DNA of 64,000 nucleotides from CAVQOB01 sp963714325 (GTDB lineage Bacteria > Pseudomonadota > Alphaproteobacteria > Rhizobiales > Hyphomicrobiaceae), in assembly GCA_963714325.1 (NCBI GenBank), contig CAVQOB010000013.1, positions 34,304-98,303 of the forward strand. The letters are read 5' to 3'. Made by a program: the position numbers and the translations under genes. This document shows, in pieces, positions 18,059-26,338 of the stretch (within the stretch, counting starts at the first letter, position 1; each line of letters begins with the position of its first letter). Below the pieces are notes generated by a model. That model was not told the DNA's origin. It saw only the letters and a program-made list of their open reading frames with translations, and ran no database searches.

Positions 18059-19282
18059 TCATGACGTGTCGATCCCGATGGTCGCCGGCGTCGGTCGTGG
18101 CCAATGCCTCGGTGTCGCGCCGACCTCGAAGGTCTCGATGACGTGCATGCGACCGCCGCAACACGGGCATGGGCTCTTCAGCACGCGCGGCTCGTCAGCG
18201 CTGGTCGCGGGTGGCGGCTCCGGTGTCGGCGGGGGTGGTGCGACGGCCAGCAGTTCGCGCGCCCGGGAGATGGCAGCGGACCGATTGCCGTTGGCGAACA
18301 GGCCGTAGTGCCGGATGCGATGGAAGCCTTTCGGCAAGACGTGGAGCAGGAAGCGCCTGATGAACTCATGCGGGTGCAAGGTCATCGTCTTCCAACGCTG
18401 CGGCCCTTCGATGCGATAGTCTTTCCAGTGGAACGAGACGCCGCCGTCGTCGGCCGCGACCAGGCGGCGGTTGGAGATGGCGACGCGATGGGTGTAGCGC
18501 GACAGGTAGCGCAGCACCGCCTCGGGCCCCGCGAACGGCGGCTTCACATGCACGATCCACTTGGAGCGGCGCAAGGGCCCGAGGAAGCGTTTGAACGCCT
18601 TCGCGTCGGCGAGACCACTGAGGCGATTGCGGAACTGCAGGCGGCCTTGGGCGTGCGCCTCGCTCAATAGGCTGAGCATCTTGCCGCGGAACAAGGCGCC
18701 GAGCACGTGCACATGCACGAGGAAGTCGGGCTTGGCCGAGACCCATCGCGAGCCATCGGCCGAGAGGCCGCCGCCGGGCACGATCATGTGCACGTGCGGG
18801 TGGTGCGTCATCGCCGAGCCCCACGTGTGCAGCACGGCGGTGATACCGATCCTGGCACCAAGACGCTTGGGATCGGCAGCGATCTGGAGCGTGGTCTCGG
18901 CCGCCGCCTTCATCAGCAAGCCATAGACGACGGCCTTGTTCTGGTAGGCCACGTCGCGCAGCTCGGCCGGCAGCGTGTAGACGACGTGGAAGTACGGCAC
19001 CGGCAGCAGTTCCGCCTCTCTCTCGGCGAGCCACTCGCGTGACGCCGCCGCCTGGCACTTGGGGCAGTGCCTGTTGCGACAGCTGTTGAACGCCACAAGA
19101 GTATGACCGCAGGCCGTGTTCTCGCAGCGCGCAACGTGCCCGCCGAGCGCCGCCGTGCGGCAACGCTCGATCGCGCTCATGACCTTCAGCTGGTCGAGGC
19201 TGACGTGGCCGCGGTTGGCTGCGCGCCAAGCGGCCCCGTGGTCGCGGAAGATGTCCGCGACCTCCAGATCGGGGCGGGGCAC
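18059..19282 (-). CDS. IS91-family transposase (HUH nuclease)
   Basis: A 407-residue protein. An N-terminal zinc-binding region has paired cysteines (CENTACGHT, then CRNRHCPKC, about residues 53-76). The HUH motif HPHVHMIVPGGG lies around residue 160, and the catalytic tyrosine region YLSRYTHR around 262. There is also a C-terminal CPCCGG zinc knuckle. These mark the rolling-circle transposase of IS91 elements, which nicks one strand and links covalently through tyrosine. Length is normal and no frameshift is seen, so it may be active. Confidence 0.93.
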   Translation of the reverse strand: MPRPDLEVADIFRDHGAAWRAANRGHVSLDQLKVMSAIERCRTAALGGHVARCENTACGHTLVAFNSCRNRHCPKCQAAASREWLAEREAELLPVPYFHVVYTLPAELRDVAYQNKAVVYGLLMKAAAETTLQIAADPKRLGARIGITAVLHTWGSAMTHHPHVHMIVPGGGLSADGSRWVSAKPDFLVHVHVLGALFRGKMLSLLSEAHAQGRLQFRNRLSGLADAKAFKRFLGPLRRSKWIVHVKPPFAGPEAVLRYLSRYTHRVAISNRRLVAADDGGVSFHWKDYRIEGPQRWKTMTLHPHEFIRRFLLHVLPKGFHRIRHYGLFANGNRSAAISRARELLAVAPPPPTPEPPPATSADEPRVLKSPCPCCGGRMHVIETFEVGATPRHWPRPTPATIGIDTS

Positions 19283-19294
19283 GGCCGCGACCGG

Positions 19295-20269
19295 CTATGT
19301 GCTCGGCTCGCCGCTTCCATCGTTGCCAGCCGGGGTCTTGGCGGGCCGCTTGGCTCGTCGCTTGCGCGTCGTGCCGGCCTTGGCGCTGTGCGGCAGAGTG
19401 AGCTGATCGAGTGGGCTCTCGATGGCCGTGATCAGTCCGGTAGCGACGCGCGTATAGCGGGCCGTCGTCTCCAACTTCTCGTGTCCGAGCAACGCCTGGA
19501 TCTTACGAATATCGACGCCCTGGTCGAAGAGGTGGGTCGCAAACGAGTGCCGCAAGGCGTGCAGCGTCGCCTTCTTCGTGATGCCGGCCGCCATCAGCGT
19601 CTGCTGGAACAGGCGCGTCACCTGGCGCGGCGTCAGATGCGCGTTCTCGCCACGGCCCGGGAATAGCCAGCGCTCGGCGACGGCCACGCCGTCGTCGTTG
19701 TGCGTGCTCCTGACCGTCCACCACTCGCGCAGTAGCGCGTACAGCTCCGGCGATAGCATCACCTGTCGGTCCTTGCGGCCCTTGCCCTGCTCAACACGGA
19801 TGATGCCGAGCGAGCGGTCGATGTGCTTGACCTTCAGCTTGACGGCCTCACTGACGCGCAGGCCGGCACCATAGCCGATCGACAGCAGCACGCGCGTCTG
19901 CAGGTTGCCGGCCATGACGAGCAGGCGCGACGCCTCCTCTCCACTCAGGAGCTGGGGCAGGCGCGTTGGCTCCTTGATGTGATGGATCTCGTTGGCCAGA
20001 TCGAGCCGGCGCATGGTGACGCGGAACAGGAAGCGCAGGCCGGTCATCGTGCGGTTGCGCGTCTGGATCGAGGTGCCGGTCTGCATCAGATGCAGCTGGA
20101 AGGCCCGGACCTCGTCGACGGTGGCTGTATCCGGCGAGCGCTTCAGCCACGCGGCGAACCGCTTGCAGGCACGGACGTGGCCGATCTGTGTGCCCTTTGC
20201 GAGCTGGCGGGAAGCCATATCCTCCAGCATCCGCTGGCGGAGTGGAGAGACGGTGGTAATGTTCGTCAT
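19295..20269 (-). CDS. Tyrosine recombinase associated with IS91
   Basis: A 324-residue protein with an N-terminal SAM-like core-binding domain (~10-95) and a catalytic domain with the Arg box GAGLRVSEAVKLK (~135), LHALRHSFATHL (~243) and the nucleophile region LLGHEKLETTARYTRVA (~263-280). The Arg-rich C-terminal tail is typical of IS91-linked copies. It probably assists element resolution or integration. It precedes the transposase by 12 nt on the same strand. Confidence 0.92.
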   Translation of the reverse strand: MTNITTVSPLRQRMLEDMASRQLAKGTQIGHVRACKRFAAWLKRSPDTATVDEVRAFQLHLMQTGTSIQTRNRTMTGLRFLFRVTMRRLDLANEIHHIKEPTRLPQLLSGEEASRLLVMAGNLQTRVLLSIGYGAGLRVSEAVKLKVKHIDRSLGIIRVEQGKGRKDRQVMLSPELYALLREWWTVRSTHNDDGVAVAERWLFPGRGENAHLTPRQVTRLFQQTLMAAGITKKATLHALRHSFATHLFDQGVDIRKIQALLGHEKLETTARYTRVATGLITAIESPLDQLTLPHSAKAGTTRKRRAKRPAKTPAGNDGSGEPST

Positions 20270-20537
20270 GGGGAGTTCGATCCTGAGTGAGGTTGCTGAA
20301 CACCTCCACTCTCAGGATGGGGCTCCCCGCCCCGTTACCTCTGTCGTCTCAACTGGTTACCGGTTGCCCCAAGCACCGGCCCATCGGTTCCTGCATCCCG
20401 CGCAGCGGGCTGTCGCGCAGCGACTTCGTGCATGGGTCAAAAGTGTCGGTGCTGCAAGAGCGCCGGGACAAGCGGCGGCTGCCCCTCACCCTGACCCTAC
20501 TCTGAAAGAAACTGGCCACGGGCACGGTGGGCTGACG

Positions 20538-21764
20538 TCATGCGGCACGTTCGAGTTTCACCTCGAAGCCGAGAGCCCTGAGCTGACCGGCGAGACGCTT
20601 GGCCTTGTTGTCTTTGGCTGCCGCATCGAGGGGACGGACCTGTGGCGGCCGGTAGGGCACACCATCGCGGACCATGTGGTAGATGGCGGTGAGGATCGAG
20701 CCGGCGACCGCGATGGCGGCCTTCTTGGGCCCACGCCGGGCGGCGATGCCGGCGAACTGACGGGACAGATAGGTGTTCTTGGTGCGGGCTGCAGCCATGG
20801 CGCATTGCACGAGCAGCGGTTTCAGCCAGGCCCCGCCCTTCTTGACCCGTGTCGAGCGCTTCTTGCCGCCGGTCTCGTCGAGACGGGGCACGAGGCGGGC
20901 CCAACTCGAGAGATGGCCGGCGGTGGCAAAGCAGCTCATGTCGGTTCCAATCTCGGCCAGGATGGCAGACGCGGCCCGCTTCTTCACACCAGGGATCTTG
21001 GTCAACTCGGCGACGAGCTGACGAAAGGGGGCGAGCAAAGCCTCCACCTCCGTCTCGAAGCTGGCGATCCGCTGGGCGAGCACGTCGATCATGGTCAGGT
21101 GCTCACGGACCAGGAAGGCGTGGTGGCGCGTGAAGCGGCCGTCGAGGGCGGCGGCCAGGTCCTCGCGAGACGCCTTCAACCTGCGATCGGCGAGCGCCGC
21201 CAGTCGCGCAGGATCGGTCTCGCCAGCGACCAGCGCCTCCAGAATGCGCCGGCTGTTGATGCCGAGCAGGTCGGACACGACGGTTGCGAGTTTGATGTTG
21301 GCGTCCTCCAGAACCTTGCCGATACGGTTCTCGTGCTGCGTCATCTGGCGTTGCAGCTGCGTGCGCGTCCGCGTCAGATCGCGCAGCTCCCGGATCGGCT
21401 CCGGCGGCACGAAGCTCGCGCGGATCAGGCCGTGGGCCAGGAGATCGGCCAGCCAGCGGGCATCGCTCGCATCGCTCTTGCGGCCGGGCAGATTGCGCGC
21501 CTCGTGGGCGTTGACCAGCATCAGCGTGAACGCGGCGTCCAGGATGTGCCACACAGGCTTCCAATAGACACCGGTTGCCTCCATCACGACATGCGTGACA
21601 CCACGCTCTTCGAGCCAAGCTGCGAGCGCGAGAAGATCGCGCGTCGTGGTCGCGAAGCGGCCCTCCTCGTAGGCGATCTTGCGGCTTCGCACGGTGCGCG
21701 CGCAGACCGCCACGAAGGCGGAATGCACATCAAGACCGGCGCACTTCTTATGTAGGATATTCAC
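20538..21764 (-). CDS. IS110-family transposase (DEDD recombinase)
   Basis: The start is GTG at 21764: GGGAGGTG lies about 5 nt before it, and the protein then begins NILHKKCAGLDVH as in the family. The frame extends further upstream only into the structured non-coding end. The protein is 408 residues. The N-terminal RuvC-like acidic residues sit in AGLDVHS, VVMEATGVYW and KSDASDARWLADLL. The C-terminal Tnp domain has IPGVKKRAASAILAEIG and the serine region SWARLVPR. The protein is full-length and probably functional. Confidence 0.93.
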   Translation of the reverse strand: MNILHKKCAGLDVHSAFVAVCARTVRSRKIAYEEGRFATTTRDLLALAAWLEERGVTHVVMEATGVYWKPVWHILDAAFTLMLVNAHEARNLPGRKSDASDARWLADLLAHGLIRASFVPPEPIRELRDLTRTRTQLQRQMTQHENRIGKVLEDANIKLATVVSDLLGINSRRILEALVAGETDPARLAALADRRLKASREDLAAALDGRFTRHHAFLVREHLTMIDVLAQRIASFETEVEALLAPFRQLVAELTKIPGVKKRAASAILAEIGTDMSCFATAGHLSSWARLVPRLDETGGKKRSTRVKKGGAWLKPLLVQCAMAAARTKNTYLSRQFAGIAARRGPKKAAIAVAGSILTAIYHMVRDGVPYRPPQVRPLDAAAKDNKAKRLAGQLRALGFEVKLERAA

Positions 21765-21795
21765 GGACACCTCCCAAGTGACAGGAATGCCGTGG

Positions 21796-21903
21796 CCAGG
21801 GGCCTCGTCGATTTGAACTCTACTCTGCGTGCTCCGGGACGGAACGGTGGGCTGAGCCCGCCGCCGTCCGTGGCGACAATGACATGTGCTCTGAGGCCCC
21901 AGG
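21796..21903 (-). ncRNA. Candidate bridge RNA of the IS110 element
   Basis: The non-coding end upstream of the transposase is strongly structured. CCAGGGGCCTC (21796-21806) pairs with GAGGCCCCAGG (21893-21903) with one mismatch, closing a ~108-nt domain. Inside, GGACGG (21837-21842) pairs with CCGTCC (21864-21869), and CGGTGGGC/GCCCGCCG closes on a TGA loop. Two short segments also occur at the other end of the element: CTACTCTG (21820-21827 and 20497-20504) and ACGGTGGGCTGA (21844-21855 and 20523-20534). IS110 elements are known to encode RNAs here that guide recombination. The RNA ends are unknown. Confidence 0.5.
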
Positions 21904-22018
21904 ATCAAACTCTCCCTCGGGCTCGACGGCGCCAGGGAAAAAACGACCTCAATGCCACGACGCCGACAGTAAAACCGCTTTCATCCATTCATGTGCGCGC
22001 CTTCGGCGCGCATGGTAA

Positions 22019-22042
22019 CTCTCCCCGTAAGAACGGGGAGAG
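22019..22042. repeat. CTCTCCCC palindrome, second copy
   Basis: CTCTCCCCGT and ACGGGGAGAG pair perfectly around AAGA. It lies about 125 nt beyond the parE stop, on the downstream side of that minus-strand gene, but has no T-run. It is in the opposite orientation to the copy at 15037-15064. Confidence 0.7.
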
Positions 22043-22165
22043 GGAAAACGCGCGGCCCACGGCAGCTCCTGGCCCTGACGGACGCCTTCCGCAATCCGTT
22101 CGATCGCGACGCCACCGACGTTCAAGCTGACATCGAAAAGCGCCTGAGTCAGCGGCCTTCGCCCC

Positions 22166-24172
22166 TCAGATATCCAGATCCTTCGCAAACGCCGCGCGGT
22201 CCTGAATGAAACGGAACCGCAGCTCCGGCTTCGAGCCCATCAATGCGTTCACCGCATCGGCCACTTCGACCCGGTCCGCTTCTGCTATCTCAACCTTCAG
22301 CAGCGTCCGCTTGCTCGGCTCCATCGTCGTCGACTTGAGATCCTTGTAGTCCATCTCGCCGAGACCTTTGAAGCGCGTCACATCAGGCTTCTTGCCCTTG
22401 AACACGCTCTCCAGCAACTCCACACGATGCTTCTCATCGCGCGCATACACCGTCTCGCCCTTGTGGCTGAGCTTGAACAGCGGCGGCAGTGCCAGGAACA
22501 AATGCCCGTTCTCGATCAACGCCGGCATTTCCTGATAGAAGAACGTGATCAGCAGCGACGCGATGTGCCCGCCGTCCGAGTCCGCGTCCGTCATGATGAT
22601 CACGCGCTCATAGCGCAAATCTTCATCGCGATATTTGCTGCCCATGCCGACGCCCAGCGCCTGCACGAGGTCCGACAATTCCTTGTTCCCCGCGAGCTTC
22701 TGCGACGACGCGTTGGCGACGTTCAGGATCTTGCCGCGCATCGGAAAGATCGCCTGGATTTCGCGATTGCGCGCGCTCTTCGCCGATCCACCGGCCGAGT
22801 CGCCCTCGACGATGAAGATCTCGGTTCCAACATTCGAACTCGACGAGCAGTCCGTCAATTTGCCGGGCAGACGCAGACGCCGCGTCGCTGACTGACGGCC
22901 GACTTCCTTTTCGCGGCGCCGCTTCAGGCGATCTTCCGCCTGCTCGATCGTCCACTCCAACAGCTTCGTCGCCTGCACCGGCGAGTCCGCGAGGTAATGA
23001 TCGAAGGCGTCCTTGATCACACTCTCAACGATCCGCGTCGCTTCCTGCGTCGCCAGCTTGTCCTTGGTCTGCCCCTGGAACTCCGGCTCGCGAATGAACA
23101 CCGACAGCATCGCCGCCGCCGTCGTCATCACGTCATCGGCCGTAATCTGCGCGGCTTTCTTGTTGTTGACCAACTCGCCGTAGGCCTTCAACGACTTCGA
23201 CATCGCCGAGCGAAATCCGTTTTCGTGCGTACCACCTTCGCCGGTCGGAATCGTATTGCAATAGGAGTGGCAAAACCCGTCCTCGTCACCGATCCACGTC
23301 ACCGCCCACTCAACCGAGCCGTGCCCACCTTCTTTTTCAACCCGGCCGGCGAACACATCCTTCGTGACCAGCGCGCGGCCCTCGATCGACGACAGCAAAT
23401 AGTCCTTCAGACCGCCAGGGAAATGGAAAACGGCTTCAGGAAGCGTCTCGTCCCTGATCAGGCTCGGATCGCATTTCCAGCGAATTTCGACGCCGCCGAA
23501 CAAATAGGCCTTTGACCGCGCCATGCGGAACAGCCGCGCGGGCTTGAACGTTGCGCCGCCTTTGCCGAAAATCTGCTCGTCGGGCTTGAAGCGCACCTTC
23601 GTGCCGCGCCGGTTCATCGTCGAGCCGAGCTTCTGCAGCTTGCCTTCCGGATTACCCCGCGAAAACACCATGCGATAGAGTTGCTGGCCGCGCGCGACCT
23701 CAACTTCGCAAATTTCCGACAGCGCATTGACAACCGAAACGCCAACTCCGTGCAGACCACCGGACGTCTGGTAGGCCTTGCCATCAAACTTGCCGCCCGA
23801 ATGCAGCGTCGTCATGATCACTTCCAGCGCCGACTTCGTCTTGAACTTGGGATGTGGATCAACGGGAATCCCGCGTCCGTTATCCGTGACTGCAAGATAA
23901 CCCTCGGTGTCCAGTTCCACTTCGATCCACGTCGCATGCCCGGCCACCGCCTCGTCCATGGCATTGTCGATGACCTCAGCGAAAAGATGATGCAGCGCCT
24001 TCTCATCCGTGCCGCCGATATACATGCCGGGACGCCGGCGGACGGGCTCAAGTCCCTCAAGCACTTCAATGTCCGCGGCGGTATAGCTTTCCTCGGCCGT
24101 GCGCTGCCGCTTGCTGCCTTTGCCCGAAAACTCGTCATCGAGTTTGGCAAAAAGATCGCGTGATGATGCCAT
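22166..24172 (-). CDS. parE: DNA topoisomerase IV subunit B
   Basis: A 668-residue ATPase subunit of topoisomerase IV, which unlinks daughter chromosomes together with ParC. The GHKL ATP-binding fold has EVIDNAMDEA, DNGRGIPVDPHPK and the GGLHGVGVSVVNAL lid motif in the first 160 residues. The transducer domain follows. The TOPRIM domain has EGDSAGGSAKSARNR (~456) and DADSDGGHI (~531). The length and the short C-terminus fit ParE rather than GyrB. It is monocistronic here, with about 280 nt of upstream sequence for its promoter. Confidence 0.96.
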   Translation of the reverse strand: MASSRDLFAKLDDEFSGKGSKRQRTAEESYTAADIEVLEGLEPVRRRPGMYIGGTDEKALHHLFAEVIDNAMDEAVAGHATWIEVELDTEGYLAVTDNGRGIPVDPHPKFKTKSALEVIMTTLHSGGKFDGKAYQTSGGLHGVGVSVVNALSEICEVEVARGQQLYRMVFSRGNPEGKLQKLGSTMNRRGTKVRFKPDEQIFGKGGATFKPARLFRMARSKAYLFGGVEIRWKCDPSLIRDETLPEAVFHFPGGLKDYLLSSIEGRALVTKDVFAGRVEKEGGHGSVEWAVTWIGDEDGFCHSYCNTIPTGEGGTHENGFRSAMSKSLKAYGELVNNKKAAQITADDVMTTAAAMLSVFIREPEFQGQTKDKLATQEATRIVESVIKDAFDHYLADSPVQATKLLEWTIEQAEDRLKRRREKEVGRQSATRRLRLPGKLTDCSSSSNVGTEIFIVEGDSAGGSAKSARNREIQAIFPMRGKILNVANASSQKLAGNKELSDLVQALGVGMGSKYRDEDLRYERVIIMTDADSDGGHIASLLITFFYQEMPALIENGHLFLALPPLFKLSHKGETVYARDEKHRVELLESVFKGKKPDVTRFKGLGEMDYKDLKSTTMEPSKRTLLKVEIAEADRVEVADAVNALMGSKPELRFRFIQDRAAFAKDLDI

Positions 24173-24451
24173 GAGATCTTTGGTCCACTGATTTTAGTTC
24201 AATGCCACGCCAGCGGCGCATTTACAGCCAAACGATCCGACGCTCGACCGAATCCGATGACCGACAGAGGCCGGTTGGTCGCACGGAACACTTGCCGCAA
24301 GCAAGTGGAGGGCAAGCGCCGAATGCTTGGACCTGTTGACGTTTGTCCTCCGCGCTACCAAATAGACCGCAGGGATGGCACGTGGCGTCTACGGCAAAGG
24401 CCGACAGGATGAGCACAGCGCGGCATTCGGGCAACACTCAATGGATCGCGC

Positions 24452-25192
24452 ATGTCGAATGATGTGCTCTTGTTCATTGCTGTTGGTTTTGCCGCGCAGA
24501 TTGTCGACGGCGCCATCGGCATGGCCTATGGCATCACCGCCTCGAGCGTCATGATCAGTTTCGGCGTACCGCCGGTGACGGCCAGCGCGGCTGTTCACGC
24601 CGCCGAGGTGGTAACGACCGCTGCATCCGGTGCCGCCCATTGGCGCGCCGGAAATGTCCAGCGGCAACTCATGCTTCGCCTGGCAATTCCGGGGGCCTGT
24701 GGCGGCATCGCCGGCGCAACGTTGCTGACCTCGGTATCCGGCGCGTATCTGCGGCCGTTGGTAGCGATCTATCTGCTGGTGATGGGTTGTGTGATCCTGC
24801 GACGGGCCCTCTTCAAGCGAAAGTCATCGACGCATTGCGGTGGCGAACCAGCCGTGCTCGGCTTGGTCGGGGGATGTCTCGACGCGATCGGCGGCGGCGG
24901 TTGGGGGGCGATGGTCACCACCACCTTGATCGGCCGCGGACTTGCGCCTCGCTACGCGATTGGCACAGCGAACGCCGCTGAGTTCTTCGTCACGTCGGCC
25001 GTGACTGCAACATTCGTGCTGTCGATTGGCTTGACGCTGTGGCCTATGATCCTCGGCTTGGTCATTGGTGGCGTTCTTGCAGCACCAATGGCGGCCTACC
25101 TCGCTAGAACCGTTGCTGAACAGACACTTATGATTATCGTCGGGGTAATCGTCGTCGTGCTCAGCGTGCGAACGCTGGTTCTGGCTGGCTGA
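24452..25192 (+). CDS. TauE/SafE-family sulfite/organic anion exporter
   Basis: A 246-residue inner-membrane protein with about eight hydrophobic helices in two homologous halves, each starting with the family's glycine-rich turn (GFAAQIVDGAIGMAYG near residue 11; GGCLDAIGGGGWGAM near 143). Members export sulfite, sulfoacetate or similar anions. There are no sulfur genes nearby, so the substrate is open. It is divergent from parE. Confidence 0.9.
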   Translation: MSNDVLLFIAVGFAAQIVDGAIGMAYGITASSVMISFGVPPVTASAAVHAAEVVTTAASGAAHWRAGNVQRQLMLRLAIPGACGGIAGATLLTSVSGAYLRPLVAIYLLVMGCVILRRALFKRKSSTHCGGEPAVLGLVGGCLDAIGGGGWGAMVTTTLIGRGLAPRYAIGTANAAEFFVTSAVTATFVLSIGLTLWPMILGLVIGGVLAAPMAAYLARTVAEQTLMIIVGVIVVVLSVRTLVLAG

Positions 25193-25342
25193 GCCGCGCC
25201 AGGCTGTTGCCCGCATGTCGACCGGGGATAACACTGTGCAAAAAGACAAGCGTTGCCCCCGCTCAATATCGAGCGTGTCGGACCATCAGCTACCCCTACC
25301 AATCGATCTCGCTACTCACATAGGGTTCGCAGGTCGACGCAG

Positions 25343-26206
25343 ATGTGGCAGTGGGTGTGGATCGTTATGGTACGTGCATTTCTTGCAAACTTGGGCTTGG
25401 CAGCGACCTTGCTCGCCATAAATCTCGGCGGCGCACTTACAGCAGTGGCTGAATCGACATTCTTCCCCGATTTCTCCAACCCATCGGCAATCCGGTCCAG
25501 TGCGCTGAAAACGGTCGTAAAATCCAAGGTCTGGCCAGTCCTTCTGCGCAAGGGCGGCGGATTCTATACGGCCGACATGATGTATCAGGTCCGCGGCGCG
25601 ATTTACGCGTCCGATGCCGATGAATTTTACCGCGAAGTAGGCCTTGCCTCATGGTACGGACCGGGCTTTCACGGCAAACGCACCGCCAACGGCGAGATCT
25701 ATGACATGCATGCCCTGACGGCGGCCCATAAGACGCTACCACTGCCGTCGATTGCACGCATCACCAACCCCCACAATAACAGGACAATTCTGGTTCGGAT
25801 CAACGATCGTGGTCCCTTTTCCGGCGACCGTATCCTCGATCTGTCGCACGCCGCGGCCATGGCGCTCGGAACGGTGGCTCCCGGCGTTGGACGCGTGCAA
25901 GTCGAATACGTCGGCGTTGCACCATTGAACGGTGATGACAGCCAGGAGCGCGCGTTCCTGGCCGCTCAATCGGCGGCGCAACCGGCAACGATCTCCGCGC
26001 CACCGGCTCCCCAGCCGATCCGCGCCGAACAACGCACCGCCATGATGCAAGTCTCCATTGGCACGCTGACGGCGCCACTGACACCGCCAGTCACACGCAC
26101 AGGTCCTCGCAAACCACCACGGGCCGCGCGGCCGCATTTGCGCCGATCGCAGGCACATGCCCACCTTGCGCGCCCATGGTCCATGCCTGATAGCACCCGG
26201 CCATAA
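25343..26206 (+). CDS. rlpA: RlpA-family septal ring lytic transglycosylase
   Basis: A protein of about 287 residues with an N-terminal signal anchor and the double-psi beta-barrel core GLASWYGPGFHGKRTANGEI...DRGPFSGDRILDLS at residues ~100-180, the signature of RlpA. RlpA cleaves denuded glycan strands at the septum. The C-terminal ~90 residues are Pro/Ala-rich and lack a SPOR domain. The start at 25343 follows an AGG-type site; an ATG at 25367 is also possible, and the longer frame to 25253 is unsupported. Confidence 0.88.
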   Translation: MWQWVWIVMVRAFLANLGLAATLLAINLGGALTAVAESTFFPDFSNPSAIRSSALKTVVKSKVWPVLLRKGGGFYTADMMYQVRGAIYASDADEFYREVGLASWYGPGFHGKRTANGEIYDMHALTAAHKTLPLPSIARITNPHNNRTILVRINDRGPFSGDRILDLSHAAAMALGTVAPGVGRVQVEYVGVAPLNGDDSQERAFLAAQSAAQPATISAPPAPQPIRAEQRTAMMQVSIGTLTAPLTPPVTRTGPRKPPRAARPHLRRSQAHAHLARPWSMPDSTRP

Positions 26207-26338
26207 CGTCTCGTCGCGAGCGCTTCGCGCCTGCACGTTCGGCAGCCACAATCTTGGCATACGTAGCGGGCCATCGGAACTGCTATATGATCTGCACGAT
26301 CCGAATCGCACCCACGCAACCGATGCGGAGGAGCATGC

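Larger units (their letters stand above)
18059..20269 (-). mobile_element. IS91-family element with an accessory tyrosine recombinase (coding core)
   Basis: Two minus-strand genes 12 nt apart: a tyrosine recombinase followed by an IS91 HUH transposase. This pairing is typical of alphaproteobacterial IS91-group elements. It moves by rolling-circle-like replication, so no flanking direct repeats are expected. Both genes appear full-length. The true ends lie outside the coding core. Confidence 0.8.
20499..21911 (-). mobile_element. IS110-family insertion sequence
   Basis: The estimate of about 1.4 kb comes from the transposase plus its non-coding ends. On the left, a dispersed repeat (GCCCCTCACCCTGACCCT, 20481-20498) is interrupted. 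On the right, CTCTCCCTCGGG at 21910-21921 may be the rest of the target. The long non-coding end (about 150 nt) is upstream of the transposase and the short one (about 40 nt) downstream, as in the IS110 group. There are no terminal inverted repeats. The 230 bp between this element and the IS91 recombinase hold no gene. Confidence 0.7.

Noticed and set aside
17784..18170. Minus-strand frame overlapping the IS91 transposase end
   Set aside because: Arg/Pro/His-rich composition typical of an out-of-frame reading of GC-rich DNA; no start signal.
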